The notes: generated by a model from the letters alone, not told the origin. A DNA stretch of 64,000 nucleotides from Halorientalis sp. IM1011 (GCF_001989615.1 NZ_CP019067.1:992001-1056000); one strand, 5' to 3'; positions 16,017 through 24,371 are shown, numbered from the stretch's first letter. Translations and numbers: made by a program.

Positions 16017-17445
16017 CTCCGGGGGCGGATTCGACGGCGGTCTCCTCTACGTCGACCCTCGATTCGGTGAGGTCGCTCTCGCGCCAGGTGCCGCGGCGGT
16101 ACCAGGCGTAGGCGACGACCGCGCCGACCACGTTGGAGACCGCGAAGGCAAGCCAGATGCCGGTCTCGCCGAGCGGTCGGGCGGCGAACCACGCGATCGG
16201 GAAGCGGACGACGCCGAGCATCAGCACGGAGATGGCCGCAGCGGTGAGCGTCTTCCCGGCCCCGCGGAAACTCCCCGTGTAGGCTCGCATGATGCCGATG
16301 AACCCGAAGGTCAGCGCGACGTAGCGGAGGAACTGAGTGCTGATCTCCACCACGGCGGGATCGGTCGTGAACAGGTCGGCGATGGGGGCCGCGGCGAGCC
16401 AGACCAGCACGCCGGCGGCCGAGAGCACGACGAAGAGGACCTTCGCCGCGAGTCCGGCCGCTCGCTCGGCGCGCTCGGGTTCGTCCGCGCCCATGTTCTG
16501 GCCGGTCATGGTCTCGACGCCGCGGGCGACGGCGATGGCCGGCAGGAAGACGACCGAGAACACGCGCGTCCCGATGCCGTAGGCGGCGACGACGGTGTCC
16601 GGAAAGAGCGCGACGATGAACAGCAGCAGGTTCATCGACAGCGCCCGCCCCATGTTCTCGATCGAAGCGGGCAGCCCGATGCGGACGAGTCGGCGGAGAT
16701 AGGAGAGGTCGGGGACCATGTCCCGGGGGTTGATCTGGACGCCGCGTTCGCCCCGGAGCATGATCGCCAGGCCGACGAACAGCGCCAGCGACCGGGAGAA
16801 CACGGTCGCGATGGCCGCGCCCTCGATCCCGAGTTCGGGGAACAGCCACCATCCGAAGATGAGGAACGGGTCGATGACGATGTTGAGGACGACCGAGCCG
16901 AACATGACGAGCATCGGCGTGATCGTGTCGCCGTAGCCCCGCATCAGCGAGACGAAGACCATGAACCCGAACATGAAGAGGAGGCCGAGCGAGACGACCT
17001 CCATGTAGCTAGTCGCCATCGGCAACACGTCCGCCGAGGCGCCCAGGAGGCCGAGGAAATCGCCGACGAGGAAGTAGCCGATCACGCCCAGCACGAGCGA
17101 GACGACGGCGGCGAAGGTCACGGTCTGGGAGGCGGCGTACTCGGCCTCCCGCGTCTCGCTGGCACCGGTGTACTGGGCGACTAGCACGCTCCCGGCGACG
17201 GAGATGCCCATCCCGAGCGAGATGAGCAGGAAGACCATCGGGAAGGCAAAGGAGATGGCCGCCAGCGCGTCCGTGCTGTACTGGCCGAGCCAGAACGTGT
17301 CCGCGAGGTTGTAGGCGGTCTGGAAGAGGTTCGTGACGACGATCGGCATCGAGAGGAAAAAGAGCGGCTTCCCGATGCCGCCCGAGGTGAGATCGAACTC
17401 CTCGGGGCTCTTGAACAGGGCGCTCACGCGGCTTCGGATCCCCAT
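16009..17445 (-). CDS. MATE-family multidrug/Na+ efflux transporter (478 aa)
   Basis: Twelve-helix antiporter of the MATE/NorM type in the cytoplasmic membrane, using the Na+ or H+ gradient to export cationic or organic compounds. The N-terminal half shows the family pattern SMPIVVTNLFQTAYNLADTF with LGQYSTDALAAISFAFP and AQYTGA; the second half repeats it (LPASIENMGRA, QNMGADEPERAERA). Length is normal. The gene overlaps its upstream TetR regulator by one base (TAATG) and the downstream gene by 8 nt, so export is probably controlled by ligand release of that TetR protein. Confidence 0.93.
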   Translation of the reverse strand: MGIRSRVSALFKSPEEFDLTSGGIGKPLFFLSMPIVVTNLFQTAYNLADTFWLGQYSTDALAAISFAFPMVFLLISLGMGISVAGSVLVAQYTGASETREAEYAASQTVTFAAVVSLVLGVIGYFLVGDFLGLLGASADVLPMATSYMEVVSLGLLFMFGFMVFVSLMRGYGDTITPMLVMFGSVVLNIVIDPFLIFGWWLFPELGIEGAAIATVFSRSLALFVGLAIMLRGERGVQINPRDMVPDLSYLRRLVRIGLPASIENMGRALSMNLLLFIVALFPDTVVAAYGIGTRVFSVVFLPAIAVARGVETMTGQNMGADEPERAERAAGLAAKVLFVVLSAAGVLVWLAAAPIADLFTTDPAVVEISTQFLRYVALTFGFIGIMRAYTGSFRGAGKTLTAAAISVLMLGVVRFPIAWFAARPLGETGIWLAFAVSNVVGAVVAYAWYRRGTWRESDLTESRVDVEETAVESAPGGD

Positions 17446-18044
17446 TATCGGATCGCCTCCGCTTGGTCGTCGACGAGCAGGTGCGTCTCGACGTACTCCG
17501 TGATGATGCCGTAGAGATGCTCCGTCGAGTGTCCGGCCGCGACGCTTCGCGTGTGGACGCCCGTCACGGTCGTCACGAGGAACTCGGCGGCGGTCTCGGG
17601 ATCGATCCGGTCGTCGAACTCGCCGACGTCGACACCGGCCGCGACGAGGTCGGACACCCGGTCGAAGAGCGCCGCGTCGAATCGTGCGAGTTCCGTCTGG
17701 ATCTCCGCGTTGTAGGGTGCCTGAGCCGTCACTTCCAGCATCGCCGTCCGGAACTCCTGGCCCGCCTGTGTCTCCTCACCGACGAGGAGCGACTCGAAGA
17801 GGGCGAACAGTTCCGCACGTGGGGTGTTTCCCGTCGCCGACGCGAGCCGCTCGGTGTATTTCTCGTAGAGGAACTCCAGAAATTCGGCGAACAGGTTCTC
17901 CTTGCTGTCGTAGTAGTAGTGGATCAGGCCTTTGCTCCGATCCGTCTCGGCGGCGATATCACCGGTCGTCAGGTCCGCATAGCCGTGGCGACAGAGTGCC
18001 CGGTAGGTCGCCTCCAGAATCTCGGTCGCTGAATCGTCGTCCAT
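17445..18044 (-). CDS. TetR/AcrR-family regulator of the MATE operon (199 aa)
   Basis: N-terminal TetR helix-turn-helix (residues about 8-55: ILEATYRALCRHGYADLT, then IAAETDRSKGLIHYYYDSKENL), followed by an all-helical ligand-binding domain. First gene of the operon with the MATE transporter. A near-perfect palindrome ACTAAC-TG-GTTAGT lies 20-33 bp before its start and is the likely operator for autoregulation. A paralogous TetR gene is transcribed divergently 179 bp away. Confidence 0.93.
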   Translation of the reverse strand: MDDDSATEILEATYRALCRHGYADLTTGDIAAETDRSKGLIHYYYDSKENLFAEFLEFLYEKYTERLASATGNTPRAELFALFESLLVGEETQAGQEFRTAMLEVTAQAPYNAEIQTELARFDAALFDRVSDLVAAGVDVGEFDDRIDPETAAEFLVTTVTGVHTRSVAAGHSTEHLYGIITEYVETHLLVDDQAEAIR

Positions 18045-18063
18045 ATCGTTCGTACGCTAACTT

Positions 18064-18077
18064 ACTAACTGGTTAGT
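18064..18077. promoter_or_regulatory. Putative TetR operator ACTAAC-TG-GTTAGT
   Basis: Perfect 6-bp inverted arms around 2 bp, just upstream of the tetR-MATE operon start (18044). A related site with the same 14-bp layout and 11 of 14 identical bases is at 19266-19279 before the zinc-ribbon membrane protein gene. Confidence 0.6.
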
Positions 18078-18181
18078 CAAAAAGCTTGGGAGAGGTGCGG
18101 TTCCAGTTCTCACAGAGCGTCGATACCGGAACGTGGACGCGAGAGGTGACCGGGCGGTACGCCGGCGACTGTCACGGTGGT

Positions 18182-18202
18182 GGTCAAAACCGTTAATTGA
18201 CC
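18182..18202. promoter_or_regulatory. Inverted repeat GGTCAA-N9-TTGACC before second tetR
   Basis: Exact 6-bp arms with 9-bp spacer, ending 20 bp before the ATG at 18223. This is the usual place for an autoregulatory operator or overlaps the core promoter. Different sequence from the site at 18064, so the two TetR proteins likely recognise different DNA. Confidence 0.5.
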
Positions 18203-18222
18203 GTGGGCGAAGGCTGTGTACA

Positions 18223-18810
18223 ATGACCGACCGATCGGACCGTTCGTTCTCCGGGCCCGACGAGGAGATCATGCAGGCCACGTATCGGGCGCTCCGGGAG
18301 CACGGGTACGCCGATCTCACGATCAAACGGATCGCCGAGGAGTACGGGAAATCCACCGCGGCGATCCACTACCACTACGACACCAAAGAGGCCCTCCTCG
18401 TCGCCTTTCTCGACTACCTGCTCGAGCGGTTCGTCGACTCGATCCACGAGGTCGAGACGACCGATCCGGACGAGCGGCTGAACCTCCTCCTGGACGAGTT
18501 GCTCGTCGCACCGAAGGAGAACCGGGATCTGTCGGTCGCCCTCCTGGAGATGCGGAGCCAGGCCCCCTACAAGGAGGCGTTCAGCGACCGCTTCCAGCAA
18601 AACGACGAGTACATCCGGTACATGATCAAGGCGGTGATCAACCACGGGATCGACGAGGGAGAATTCGAGGACGTGGACGCCGAACACGTCACGCACGCGC
18701 TGATGACCATCGTCGACGGCGCACGGACCCGCTCCGTGGTACTGGGCGAGGGCGAACTCGAAACCGCCCGAGAAGCCGCCTCTGAGTACGTCGACGCGAT
18801 GCTCCGGTGA
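18223..18810 (+). CDS. TetR/AcrR-family regulator, second copy (195 aa)
   Basis: Paralogue of the 17445-18044 regulator: the HTH region (IMQATYRALREHGYADLT, IAEEYGKSTAAIHYHYDTKEAL) aligns without gaps and both keep the EM/EVxxQAPY segment in the ligand domain. ATG at 18223 was chosen because it begins the conserved N-terminus and follows the inverted repeat; the frame is open further upstream without homology. Divergent from the tetR-MATE operon and convergent with the zinc-ribbon membrane gene. Confidence 0.92.
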   Translation: MTDRSDRSFSGPDEEIMQATYRALREHGYADLTIKRIAEEYGKSTAAIHYHYDTKEALLVAFLDYLLERFVDSIHEVETTDPDERLNLLLDELLVAPKENRDLSVALLEMRSQAPYKEAFSDRFQQNDEYIRYMIKAVINHGIDEGEFEDVDAEHVTHALMTIVDGARTRSVVLGEGELETAREAASEYVDAMLR

Positions 18811-18826
18811 CTTCTGTACCGTCCGA

Positions 18827-19258
18827 TCAGGCGTCGTCGCCGTCGATCTCGTCGGCTGAATCGCCGAACGCCCCGAGGTCGGTCGAACACCAGTGACAGA
18901 ACTCCAGGTCGTCGTCGAGTTCCTTGCCGCAGCTGGGACAGTGGGTGAGCTGTCCGTCCTCGACGGCGACCCGTCGCTGTGCGAGAGCGTTCTGCGCGCT
19001 GGCGAGCAGGTAGGCGTCGACGACGCTGAACCCGCCGACGACGGCGATCGGTGCGATCGCCAGCGGATCGACCGGGTTCCCGGCGAGCAGCGCGTCCACC
19101 GTCCCCGGATCCACGAACAGCACGCTCGCGCCGACCAGCGCAACGATCCACCCGAGCGCACGTCGCCACCGCCGCAGATAGAGGTGGCCGAGCCCGGTAG
19201 CCAGCACCGCCAGCAGCGCCGCGAGCCAGGGCCGCTTTCGCGAGAGGGAGTCGCTCAT
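18827..19258 (-). CDS. Membrane protein with C-terminal zinc ribbon (143 aa)
   Basis: Two or three membrane helices (LAALLAVLATGLGHLYL, WIVALVGASVLFV and a third near AIAPIAVVGGFSVVDAYL) precede a cytoplasmic zinc ribbon CPSCGKELDDDLEFCHWC and an acidic tail. The GLGHLYLRRWRRALGW segment resembles TM2-type small membrane domains. The start at 19258 (MSDSLSRK) is favoured over a longer frame because an operator-like site lies immediately upstream at 19266-19279. Function unknown; co-regulation with the TetR-MATE operon is suggested by the shared site. Confidence 0.75.
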   Translation of the reverse strand: MSDSLSRKRPWLAALLAVLATGLGHLYLRRWRRALGWIVALVGASVLFVDPGTVDALLAGNPVDPLAIAPIAVVGGFSVVDAYLLASAQNALAQRRVAVEDGQLTHCPSCGKELDDDLEFCHWCSTDLGAFGDSADEIDGDDA

Positions 19259-19265
19259 ACCCCTA

Positions 19266-19279
19266 ACTAGCCGATTAGT
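19266..19279. promoter_or_regulatory. Putative TetR-type operator, related to 18064 site
   Basis: ACTAGCCGATTAGT, an imperfect dyad matching 11 of 14 bases of the palindrome before the tetR-MATE operon. It ends 7 bp before the start codon at 19258, a location where a bound protein would block transcription or initiation. Confidence 0.45.
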
Positions 19280-19401
19280 CAGCCATAAACTTTCTCCCCG
19301 AGACTGCTCGAAGGTGGCCGTCAAAACCCTCGATACGCCGTCTCAGATGGTGGACTGTGCGGCGAAACCGGTACCCGCTCTGGGGTTACGCGGCGCGGCC
19401 C

Positions 19402-20421
19402 TCACTCGGCGAGACCGACGCCCTCGGCGGTCAGTTCGTGCGAGCGGATCCGGTCCTCGGGGTCCTCGATGAGGTTCTGGACGATCACCTCGTCGGCCCC
19501 GACCTGGTCGGTCATGTTCTCCAGCAGCGTCCCGATGGTCTCGGGACTACCGGAGACGGCCCGGGGCCACTCGCTCGGGTCGAGCGACTCGGGCGTCGGG
19601 TCCGGAACGCCACCGATCTCGTCGACGGCCTCCTCGACGGTCGGCGGCGGGCCGAACGCGCCGCGGGCCATCCGCTGGTAGGCGGCCTCGGAGGACGCAC
19701 GGAGGCGCGCGGCCTCGTGGTCGGTCTCGGCACAGGCGACGTTGACGGCGAGCATGCTGTGAGGGTCGTCGAGGCCGCCGTCGAACGGCGAGGACTGGAA
19801 CGACTCGCGGTAGGTATCCAGTGCCCGTTCGGCGACGGTCGGCCTGATGAACGCGGCGAAGGCGTAGGGGAGGCCGAGTTCGCCGGCGATCTCGGCGCTC
19901 GACGGGCTGGACCCGAGGACCCACACCTCGGGGACCCCCTCTTCCGAGCGGGGCATCACGATGTCGCTGTAGGGGTGGTCGTCGGGGTAAGCGTCGTAGA
20001 CGTGGCTGGCGACGGCTTCGATCTTCTCGGCGTGATCGTCGCCGGCGCGTGGCGGGCCCGACTGCAACGCGCGGTCGACGGCCGGCATCCCCGTCGCGCG
20101 GCCGACTCCGAGGTCGATCCGGCCGGGCGCGAGCGCGTCGAGCGCGCTGAACGTCTCGGCGACCTTGAACGGGCTGTAGTGGTTGAGCAGGACCGTCCCC
20201 GAACCCACGCGGATCTCGTCGGTCTCGGCGGCGAGGTGAGAGATCAACACTTCGGGGGTCGTGCTCGCGATGGCGTCGGCGAGGCCGTGGTGTTCGGCCA
20301 CCCAGAACCGCGAGTAGCCCAGCCGCTCGGCCGCCTGCGCGAGGGCGACCGTGTCCTCGTAGGCGTCCGTCGCCGTCTCTCCCGCACGAACCGGTGCGAT
20401 GTCGACTATCGAGAGATCCAT
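19402..20421 (-). CDS. LLM-class flavin-dependent oxidoreductase (339 aa)
   Basis: Luciferase-like TIM-barrel monooxygenase/oxidoreductase using FMN or F420. Typical markers are LGYSRFWVAEHHG, then LAAETDEIRVGSGTVLLNHYSPFKVAE, APGRIDLGVGRATG, and VWVLGSSPSSAEIAGELGLPYAFA. This pattern is that of the single-component MsnO8/YceB-type subgroup rather than true luciferases. Length is normal. Single gene, convergent with no partner; substrate cannot be told from sequence. Confidence 0.93.
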   Translation of the reverse strand: MDLSIVDIAPVRAGETATDAYEDTVALAQAAERLGYSRFWVAEHHGLADAIASTTPEVLISHLAAETDEIRVGSGTVLLNHYSPFKVAETFSALDALAPGRIDLGVGRATGMPAVDRALQSGPPRAGDDHAEKIEAVASHVYDAYPDDHPYSDIVMPRSEEGVPEVWVLGSSPSSAEIAGELGLPYAFAAFIRPTVAERALDTYRESFQSSPFDGGLDDPHSMLAVNVACAETDHEAARLRASSEAAYQRMARGAFGPPPTVEEAVDEIGGVPDPTPESLDPSEWPRAVSGSPETIGTLLENMTDQVGADEVIVQNLIEDPEDRIRSHELTAEGVGLAE

Positions 20422-20518
20422 GTTCGGATACGAACTTACTGGGCGGTCAGCCGGATAAGCCCATCACAATCGGACGCCGCTCCGGGCCGTTCCGATCCCC
20501 GGACTTGTGCCTGCAAGG

Positions 20519-20543
20519 GGTGGGCGGAAGGGCCTCGCCCACC
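20519..20543 (+). promoter_or_regulatory. Hairpin before DUF4112 gene
   Basis: Perfect 8-bp arms GGTGGGCG (20519-20526) and CGCCCACC (20536-20543) with a 9-nt loop, ending 13 nt before the ATG at 20557. If transcribed it would fold next to the start codon and could restrict translation. Confidence 0.4.
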
Positions 20544-20556
20544 TGCATCCAACACG

Positions 20557-20949
20557 ATGCCAGGCCACGAGACACATTCGATGGACGGGTCGGCGGTCGC
20601 CGACGGAAGCGGGGCGGACGCGGAGGCGGCGCTCAGGCGCGCCCGGGGGATGGCCGACCTGCTCGACGAAGCGTTCCGCGTCCCCGGGACGGACTTCCGG
20701 ATCGGACTGGACCCGATCATCGGCGTCCTCCCCGTCGCGGGCGACAGCGTCGCCGCGGTCCTCTCGCTGTATCCCGTCCTAGAAGCCTACCGACTCGACG
20801 CACCGCGACGGACGCTCCTGTGGATGCTCCTGCTCGTCGGAGTCGACGCCCTGATCGGGTCGGTCCCGGTACTCGGACCGCTGTTCGACGCGGTCTGGAA
20901 GGCAAACGAGTGGAACGTGCGGGCGCTGGAACGCCACGTCGAGGGCTAG
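20557..20949 (+). CDS. DUF4112 membrane protein (130 aa)
   Basis: Family pattern is clear: LLDEAFRVPGTDFRIGLDPIIGVLPVAGDSVAAVLSLYPVLEA split over residues 38-80, then a second hydrophobic region DALIGSVPVLGPLFDAVWKANEWN. These are short membrane proteins of unknown function found in bacteria and haloarchaea. ATG at 20557 follows a hairpin; an alternative ATG at 20581 would remove eight residues. Its stop overlaps the end of the convergent CBS gene by 4 bp. Confidence 0.88.
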   Translation: MPGHETHSMDGSAVADGSGADAEAALRRARGMADLLDEAFRVPGTDFRIGLDPIIGVLPVAGDSVAAVLSLYPVLEAYRLDAPRRTLLWMLLLVGVDALIGSVPVLGPLFDAVWKANEWNVRALERHVEG

Positions 20950-22100
20950 AGGTTCTGCAGTTTCCGGCGGACCTGACTGCGCTGGCCCTCGTCGGCGGTT
21001 CGCTGTTCCTTCAGGTCGAGCAGGTTGCGCTCCAGTTTGTCGAGCGCGATCGAGAGGGCGTTCTCCCCGCCGTATCCCTCGCCGGTGCCGGCGAGTTGCG
21101 TCTCGTCGGTGAACAGGCGCGCCTGACACCGAACCAACGGATCTCCGCGATGCTGTTCGTCGTGTCGCTGGAAGTCCACCCGAGCGTGGAGGACGTCCAG
21201 TTCCTCGAACTTCTCGGTGATCGACTCGATGTGCGCGGCGACCTCCGCGCGGTCGATCTCGCGGAGATACCCCGGATTGGTCACCTGCACCTGGAGGTGC
21301 GACTCGTCGGTGTAGGTGAGCGCCCCGAGCACGTCCGTCTTCGTGAGGACGGCACGGACCTCGGTCTCGGTCCCCGGGTCGTCGCGTTCGTCGCCGACGA
21401 CCACGAGGCCGTCCACCCCGGCGTCGAACATCTTCTCGACGGCGTCCCGCAGGGTCGCCGACGGCGTGATCGTCTCGGCGGGCCGACTCGTGACGTTCTC
21501 GACCGGCAACTCGATCAGTGACGGTTTGTCGCCGCCCCGATCCCCCCGTGCGGCCGCGTCCGTGGCGCGCGTGACGAACTCGACGAGGTCGTCGGTGGTG
21601 GCCACGCTCACGAGGTCGCCGTCGTCGACGACGGGAAGCCGGGAGACGTTGTTCTCCCGGAGCGTGTTGATCACTTCGCCCATCGTCGTCTCAGGCTCGA
21701 CCGTGACTGGATCGCGAGTGTGGACGTCGGCCACGTCGAGGGCGTCGAGGTCGTCGAGGATCTCCCGGAGTAAGCTGTCCCTGGTGACGGCACCGGGGGT
21801 CTCGCCGTCGTCGACGACGGGGACGATCGTCGTCTCGTTCTCGACGAGCAGCCGCGCGATCTCACGAGCGTCCGTTCCCCACTCGACCGTCGGGACCGAA
21901 CGCATGACGGCCTGTGCCTCGGCGTCGTCGCTCAGCCGCGAGCGGAGCAGGTCCCGCGGCAGGATCGCGCCGCGCACCTCACCGTCGACGACGAGGACGG
22001 CGTCGGTCGACTCGTCTTCCAGCCGCGACCGCACGGTCCCGAGTCGGGTGTCCGGCGTGGCTTCGACCACGTGTCGCGTCACGAGTGTCTGGAAGTCCAT
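20946..22100 (-). CDS. Four-CBS protein with C-terminal hibernation-factor-like domain (384 aa)
   Basis: Four CBS motifs in two Bateman pairs (about residues 1-60, 63-120, 123-180, 200-265), each with the NNVSRLPVVDDGD-type core; such modules bind adenosyl nucleotides (AMP, ATP, SAM). The C-terminal 115 residues (from HLQVQVTNPGYLREIDRAE to ALDKLERNLLDLKEQR) look like the HPF/RaiA ribosome-hibernation fold, including the ALDKLERNL helix. The arrangement suggests a nucleotide-sensing factor that stores ribosomes under low energy. The last domain call is by pattern only; the CBS part is certain. Confidence 0.82.
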   Translation of the reverse strand: MDFQTLVTRHVVEATPDTRLGTVRSRLEDESTDAVLVVDGEVRGAILPRDLLRSRLSDDAEAQAVMRSVPTVEWGTDAREIARLLVENETTIVPVVDDGETPGAVTRDSLLREILDDLDALDVADVHTRDPVTVEPETTMGEVINTLRENNVSRLPVVDDGDLVSVATTDDLVEFVTRATDAAARGDRGGDKPSLIELPVENVTSRPAETITPSATLRDAVEKMFDAGVDGLVVVGDERDDPGTETEVRAVLTKTDVLGALTYTDESHLQVQVTNPGYLREIDRAEVAAHIESITEKFEELDVLHARVDFQRHDEQHRGDPLVRCQARLFTDETQLAGTGEGYGGENALSIALDKLERNLLDLKEQRTADEGQRSQVRRKLQNL

Positions 22101-22196
22101 GGTGACCCCGGCTTCGACCGTCCCGTCGTTCAGTGTCCGGCCTGCACGCGAAAGCCGCGTCGGGGGTCTGTGGGGGCCGACGACGGCGATGGCGGC

Positions 22197-22436
22197 TCAG
22201 AGATTGCTCTCGAGACGGATCTCGTCGCTCGTGACCGACTCGACGTGAGCGAGCATGAGTCGGTGTGGCGGGTCGTCGCCGTCCCAGTGGAGTGCGCGCC
22301 GTGCGGTTGGGTCGACAGTCTCTGCGGGCTGAACGTAGGGCACGCCGTCCTCGACGCGGACGACGGTCGCGATCCGCTGCCCGTTGGCGTCGATGACGGC
22401 CGCATCGAGCTGCGTCTGGGAGATGGATCCGGTCAT
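22197..22436 (-). CDS. PRC-barrel-like small protein (79 aa)
   Basis: Small beta-barrel type protein: AAVIDANGQRIATVVRVEDGVPYVQP, then a central variable part and a C-terminal strand SVTSDEIRLESNL. It is related to the gene at 23299-23544 (VVDQNGDEVGIVSAVRYGTAYVDP; TVTDDEIRLTDL). PRC-barrel domains occur in RNA-processing and division proteins such as RimM and CdvB-linked CdpA/B proteins of haloarchaea. The specific role here is not known. It lies downstream of the HTH_10 regulator on the same strand. Confidence 0.7.
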   Translation of the reverse strand: MTGSISQTQLDAAVIDANGQRIATVVRVEDGVPYVQPAETVDPTARRALHWDGDDPPHRLMLAHVESVTSDEIRLESNL

Positions 22437-22495
22437 CGGTGCCGGTTACGGCCCACTTCTCATGGGGGCTGTGCCTGCGAGCGAAACCCGGGGGG

Positions 22496-23158
22496 TCAGT
22501 CGTGGTCCGTGGGATCCGGGCGGAGCGTCGTCTCGATCAACTCGCTGTGGCCGCGCCGAATCCGCTCGGACAGCGCCTGGTGGGAGATCTCCCGGTCCTC
22601 GGCGAGGTCGGTGAGGTCCGTCTTCCGGGGGATGTCGTAGTATCCCGCCTCGTAGGCCTCGAGCAGGGTCTCGTACTGGTCCTCGGTGAGGCCGTATCTC
22701 CCCCGACGGATGGATTCGGAGAGTTCGTAGATGCTGTCGAACGTGAGGTCGATGTCGTACTCCTCACAGAAGTCGTGCGTCGTCGAGACGGAGTCGTGTT
22801 CGGGAAAGAGGATGCGGAACTGCCACTCGCGGCCTTTCCCGTAGGCGCTGAGAATCGACGCGTTCTCTTCGAGGATGATGTAGAGGATGACGCGGATGTG
22901 CGCGATCCACTCCATCCGGACGAGGAGTTCGTCGTCGAGTTCGGTGAGCGTCTCGACGTTTTGCGTACTCGGGTCGGCCTGCAGCAGGTCGGACAGCTCG
23001 GCGAGGTCGTCCGCGGTCGCCCACAGGAACGGCATGGCGCGGTCGGTCCCGTCCTCGACGACCCGGACCACCTCGAACTCGACACCCTCCCCCTCCTCCA
23101 GCGTCTGGTGCAGGGCGAACTCCTCGGCTGGGATGGCCGCTTCGACGATCGTACTCAT
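22496..23158 (-). CDS. HTH_10 (bacterio-opsin activator-type) regulator (220 aa)
   Basis: C-terminal HTH_10 domain typical of haloarchaeal Bat-like regulators: YGLTEDQYETLLEAYEAGYYDIPRKT, then DLAEDREISHQALSERIRRGH. The N-terminal 150 residues form the usual sensor-type domain of these proteins (EFALHQTLEEGEGVEFEVVRVVEDG). Start at 23158 (MSTIVEAAIP) matches the common N-terminus of the family; an upstream Met adds three residues. It lies between two PRC-barrel genes and may control one or both. Confidence 0.88.
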   Translation of the reverse strand: MSTIVEAAIPAEEFALHQTLEEGEGVEFEVVRVVEDGTDRAMPFLWATADDLAELSDLLQADPSTQNVETLTELDDELLVRMEWIAHIRVILYIILEENASILSAYGKGREWQFRILFPEHDSVSTTHDFCEEYDIDLTFDSIYELSESIRRGRYGLTEDQYETLLEAYEAGYYDIPRKTDLTDLAEDREISHQALSERIRRGHSELIETTLRPDPTDHD

Positions 23159-23298
23159 CGAGTGCACATAGAACGGACCCCTATATTAGCACCTTTTACC
23201 GACAGCGTACACTTCGAACCGGGACGCCGCGCCCTGAAAAGTGGGGTGCGAAGGCAAGCACAACGCCGACCATCACGACGTCGGAAGATACAGTCGCG

Positions 23299-23544
23299 AT
23301 GGAAACAGTTCAGATCACCGAGGACGACGTCGGTACGACAGTCGTGGACCAGAACGGCGACGAAGTCGGCATCGTGAGCGCAGTCAGATACGGGACGGCC
23401 TACGTCGATCCCGATCCCGACATCACCACGCGGCTCAAGACGGCACTCGGCTGGGAAGAGGTCGACGAGGAAGACGGCTACCCGCTGCAGGAAGAGGCCG
23501 TCGAGACGGTCACCGACGACGAGATCCGGCTGACGGATCTCTAG
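23299..23544 (+). CDS. PRC-barrel-like small protein, paralogue (81 aa)
   Basis: Paralogue of the 22197-22436 protein with the same strand pattern (VVDQNGDEVGIVSAVRYG ... EIRLTDL) but a longer middle loop including KTALGWEEVDEEDGYPL. Acidic, soluble, without signal or membrane segment. Transcribed divergently from the HTH_10 gene with 140 bp between them, so one promoter region serves both. Confidence 0.75.
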   Translation: METVQITEDDVGTTVVDQNGDEVGIVSAVRYGTAYVDPDPDITTRLKTALGWEEVDEEDGYPLQEEAVETVTDDEIRLTDL

Positions 23545-23611
23545 AGCGGGCGCTCCCAGCGTCGGGTGTGACCGACTCGGACGTATTTCCCCGTTTCCCG
23601 CCTGTTCTCGA

Positions 23612-24283
23612 TCACTCCGCCACCGGCCACACGACGACGGTCATCACGAGCGACCCCACCAGTACGACGCCACCGCCACCGATCACGAGTGTCTCGGCGA
23701 CCTGTGGGAACCGATCGACGATTGGGACGAACACACCGACCTCGAAGCCCACGATCAGCAGGGCGCCGACCACGTCGAAGACCAGGTCGAAAGCGGTGTC
23801 GCGCCAGCCGTAGTGGACCAGCACCGGTTCGACGTCGAACCGGTCGCCGACCTCGCGGGCGACGAGTTCGATCAGTTCCCAGAAGACGCCGACGGCGAAG
23901 GTGAAGCCGACCGTGGCGACCGCGAGGACGCCCGCGGAGAGCGGGTACGCGACCAGCAGCGCGGCGTACAGCAGGGCGGCGACCAGCGCCGCGGAGACGG
24001 TGTGGGTGAGGTGGTCCCACCACCAGAGCGTCTCGTAGAGGCCGAGCATCCCCAGCGAGTGGAGGAAGCCGGCCAGCGCGATCCACAGCGGGACGGTCGG
24101 ATCGACGGTGATCGACGGCGCGATGACGGCCGCCAGTGCCGGAAGCAGGGTCACGGCCAGCGCGAACAGTGCGTTCACGATCGCGGCGACGTTCCGGCGG
24201 CGCGCGGCCTCGCCGAGGGTCCCGAGGATGGCGAGTTGCAGGGCCAGCGCCAGCCCGGCGACGACGTCAGCCACGCTCGTCAC
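23612..24283 (-). CDS. YjdF/DUF2238-like membrane protein (223 aa)
   Basis: Six hydrophobic segments with the conserved polar positions of YjdF-type membrane proteins: WWWDHLTHTVSAAL (DHLTH), FWELIELVAREVGD, and a later DTAFDLVFDVVGALL. These residues sit within or next to membrane helices and may form a buried site. Function of the family is unknown. The gene stands between the PRC-barrel gene (convergent) and the metal-dependent-hydrolase-like gene (same strand, 88 bp away). Confidence 0.65.
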   Translation of the reverse strand: MTSVADVVAGLALALQLAILGTLGEAARRRNVAAIVNALFALAVTLLPALAAVIAPSITVDPTVPLWIALAGFLHSLGMLGLYETLWWWDHLTHTVSAALVAALLYAALLVAYPLSAGVLAVATVGFTFAVGVFWELIELVAREVGDRFDVEPVLVHYGWRDTAFDLVFDVVGALLIVGFEVGVFVPIVDRFPQVAETLVIGGGGVVLVGSLVMTVVVWPVAE

Positions 24284-24371
24284 CTCCGGAGCGTCGGCAC
24301 ACCGTCCGACGGGGTCCGTCGGCGCTCGTTCGTATCATCTGACTGGGTCAAGTATCGCCTGCCACGAGAAA

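Noticed and set aside
15823-17184. Long plus-strand ORF (453 aa) over the MATE region
   Set aside because: It is antisense to the clear MATE gene; composition (runs of R, D, E, H, Q) is what GC-rich antisense frames give.
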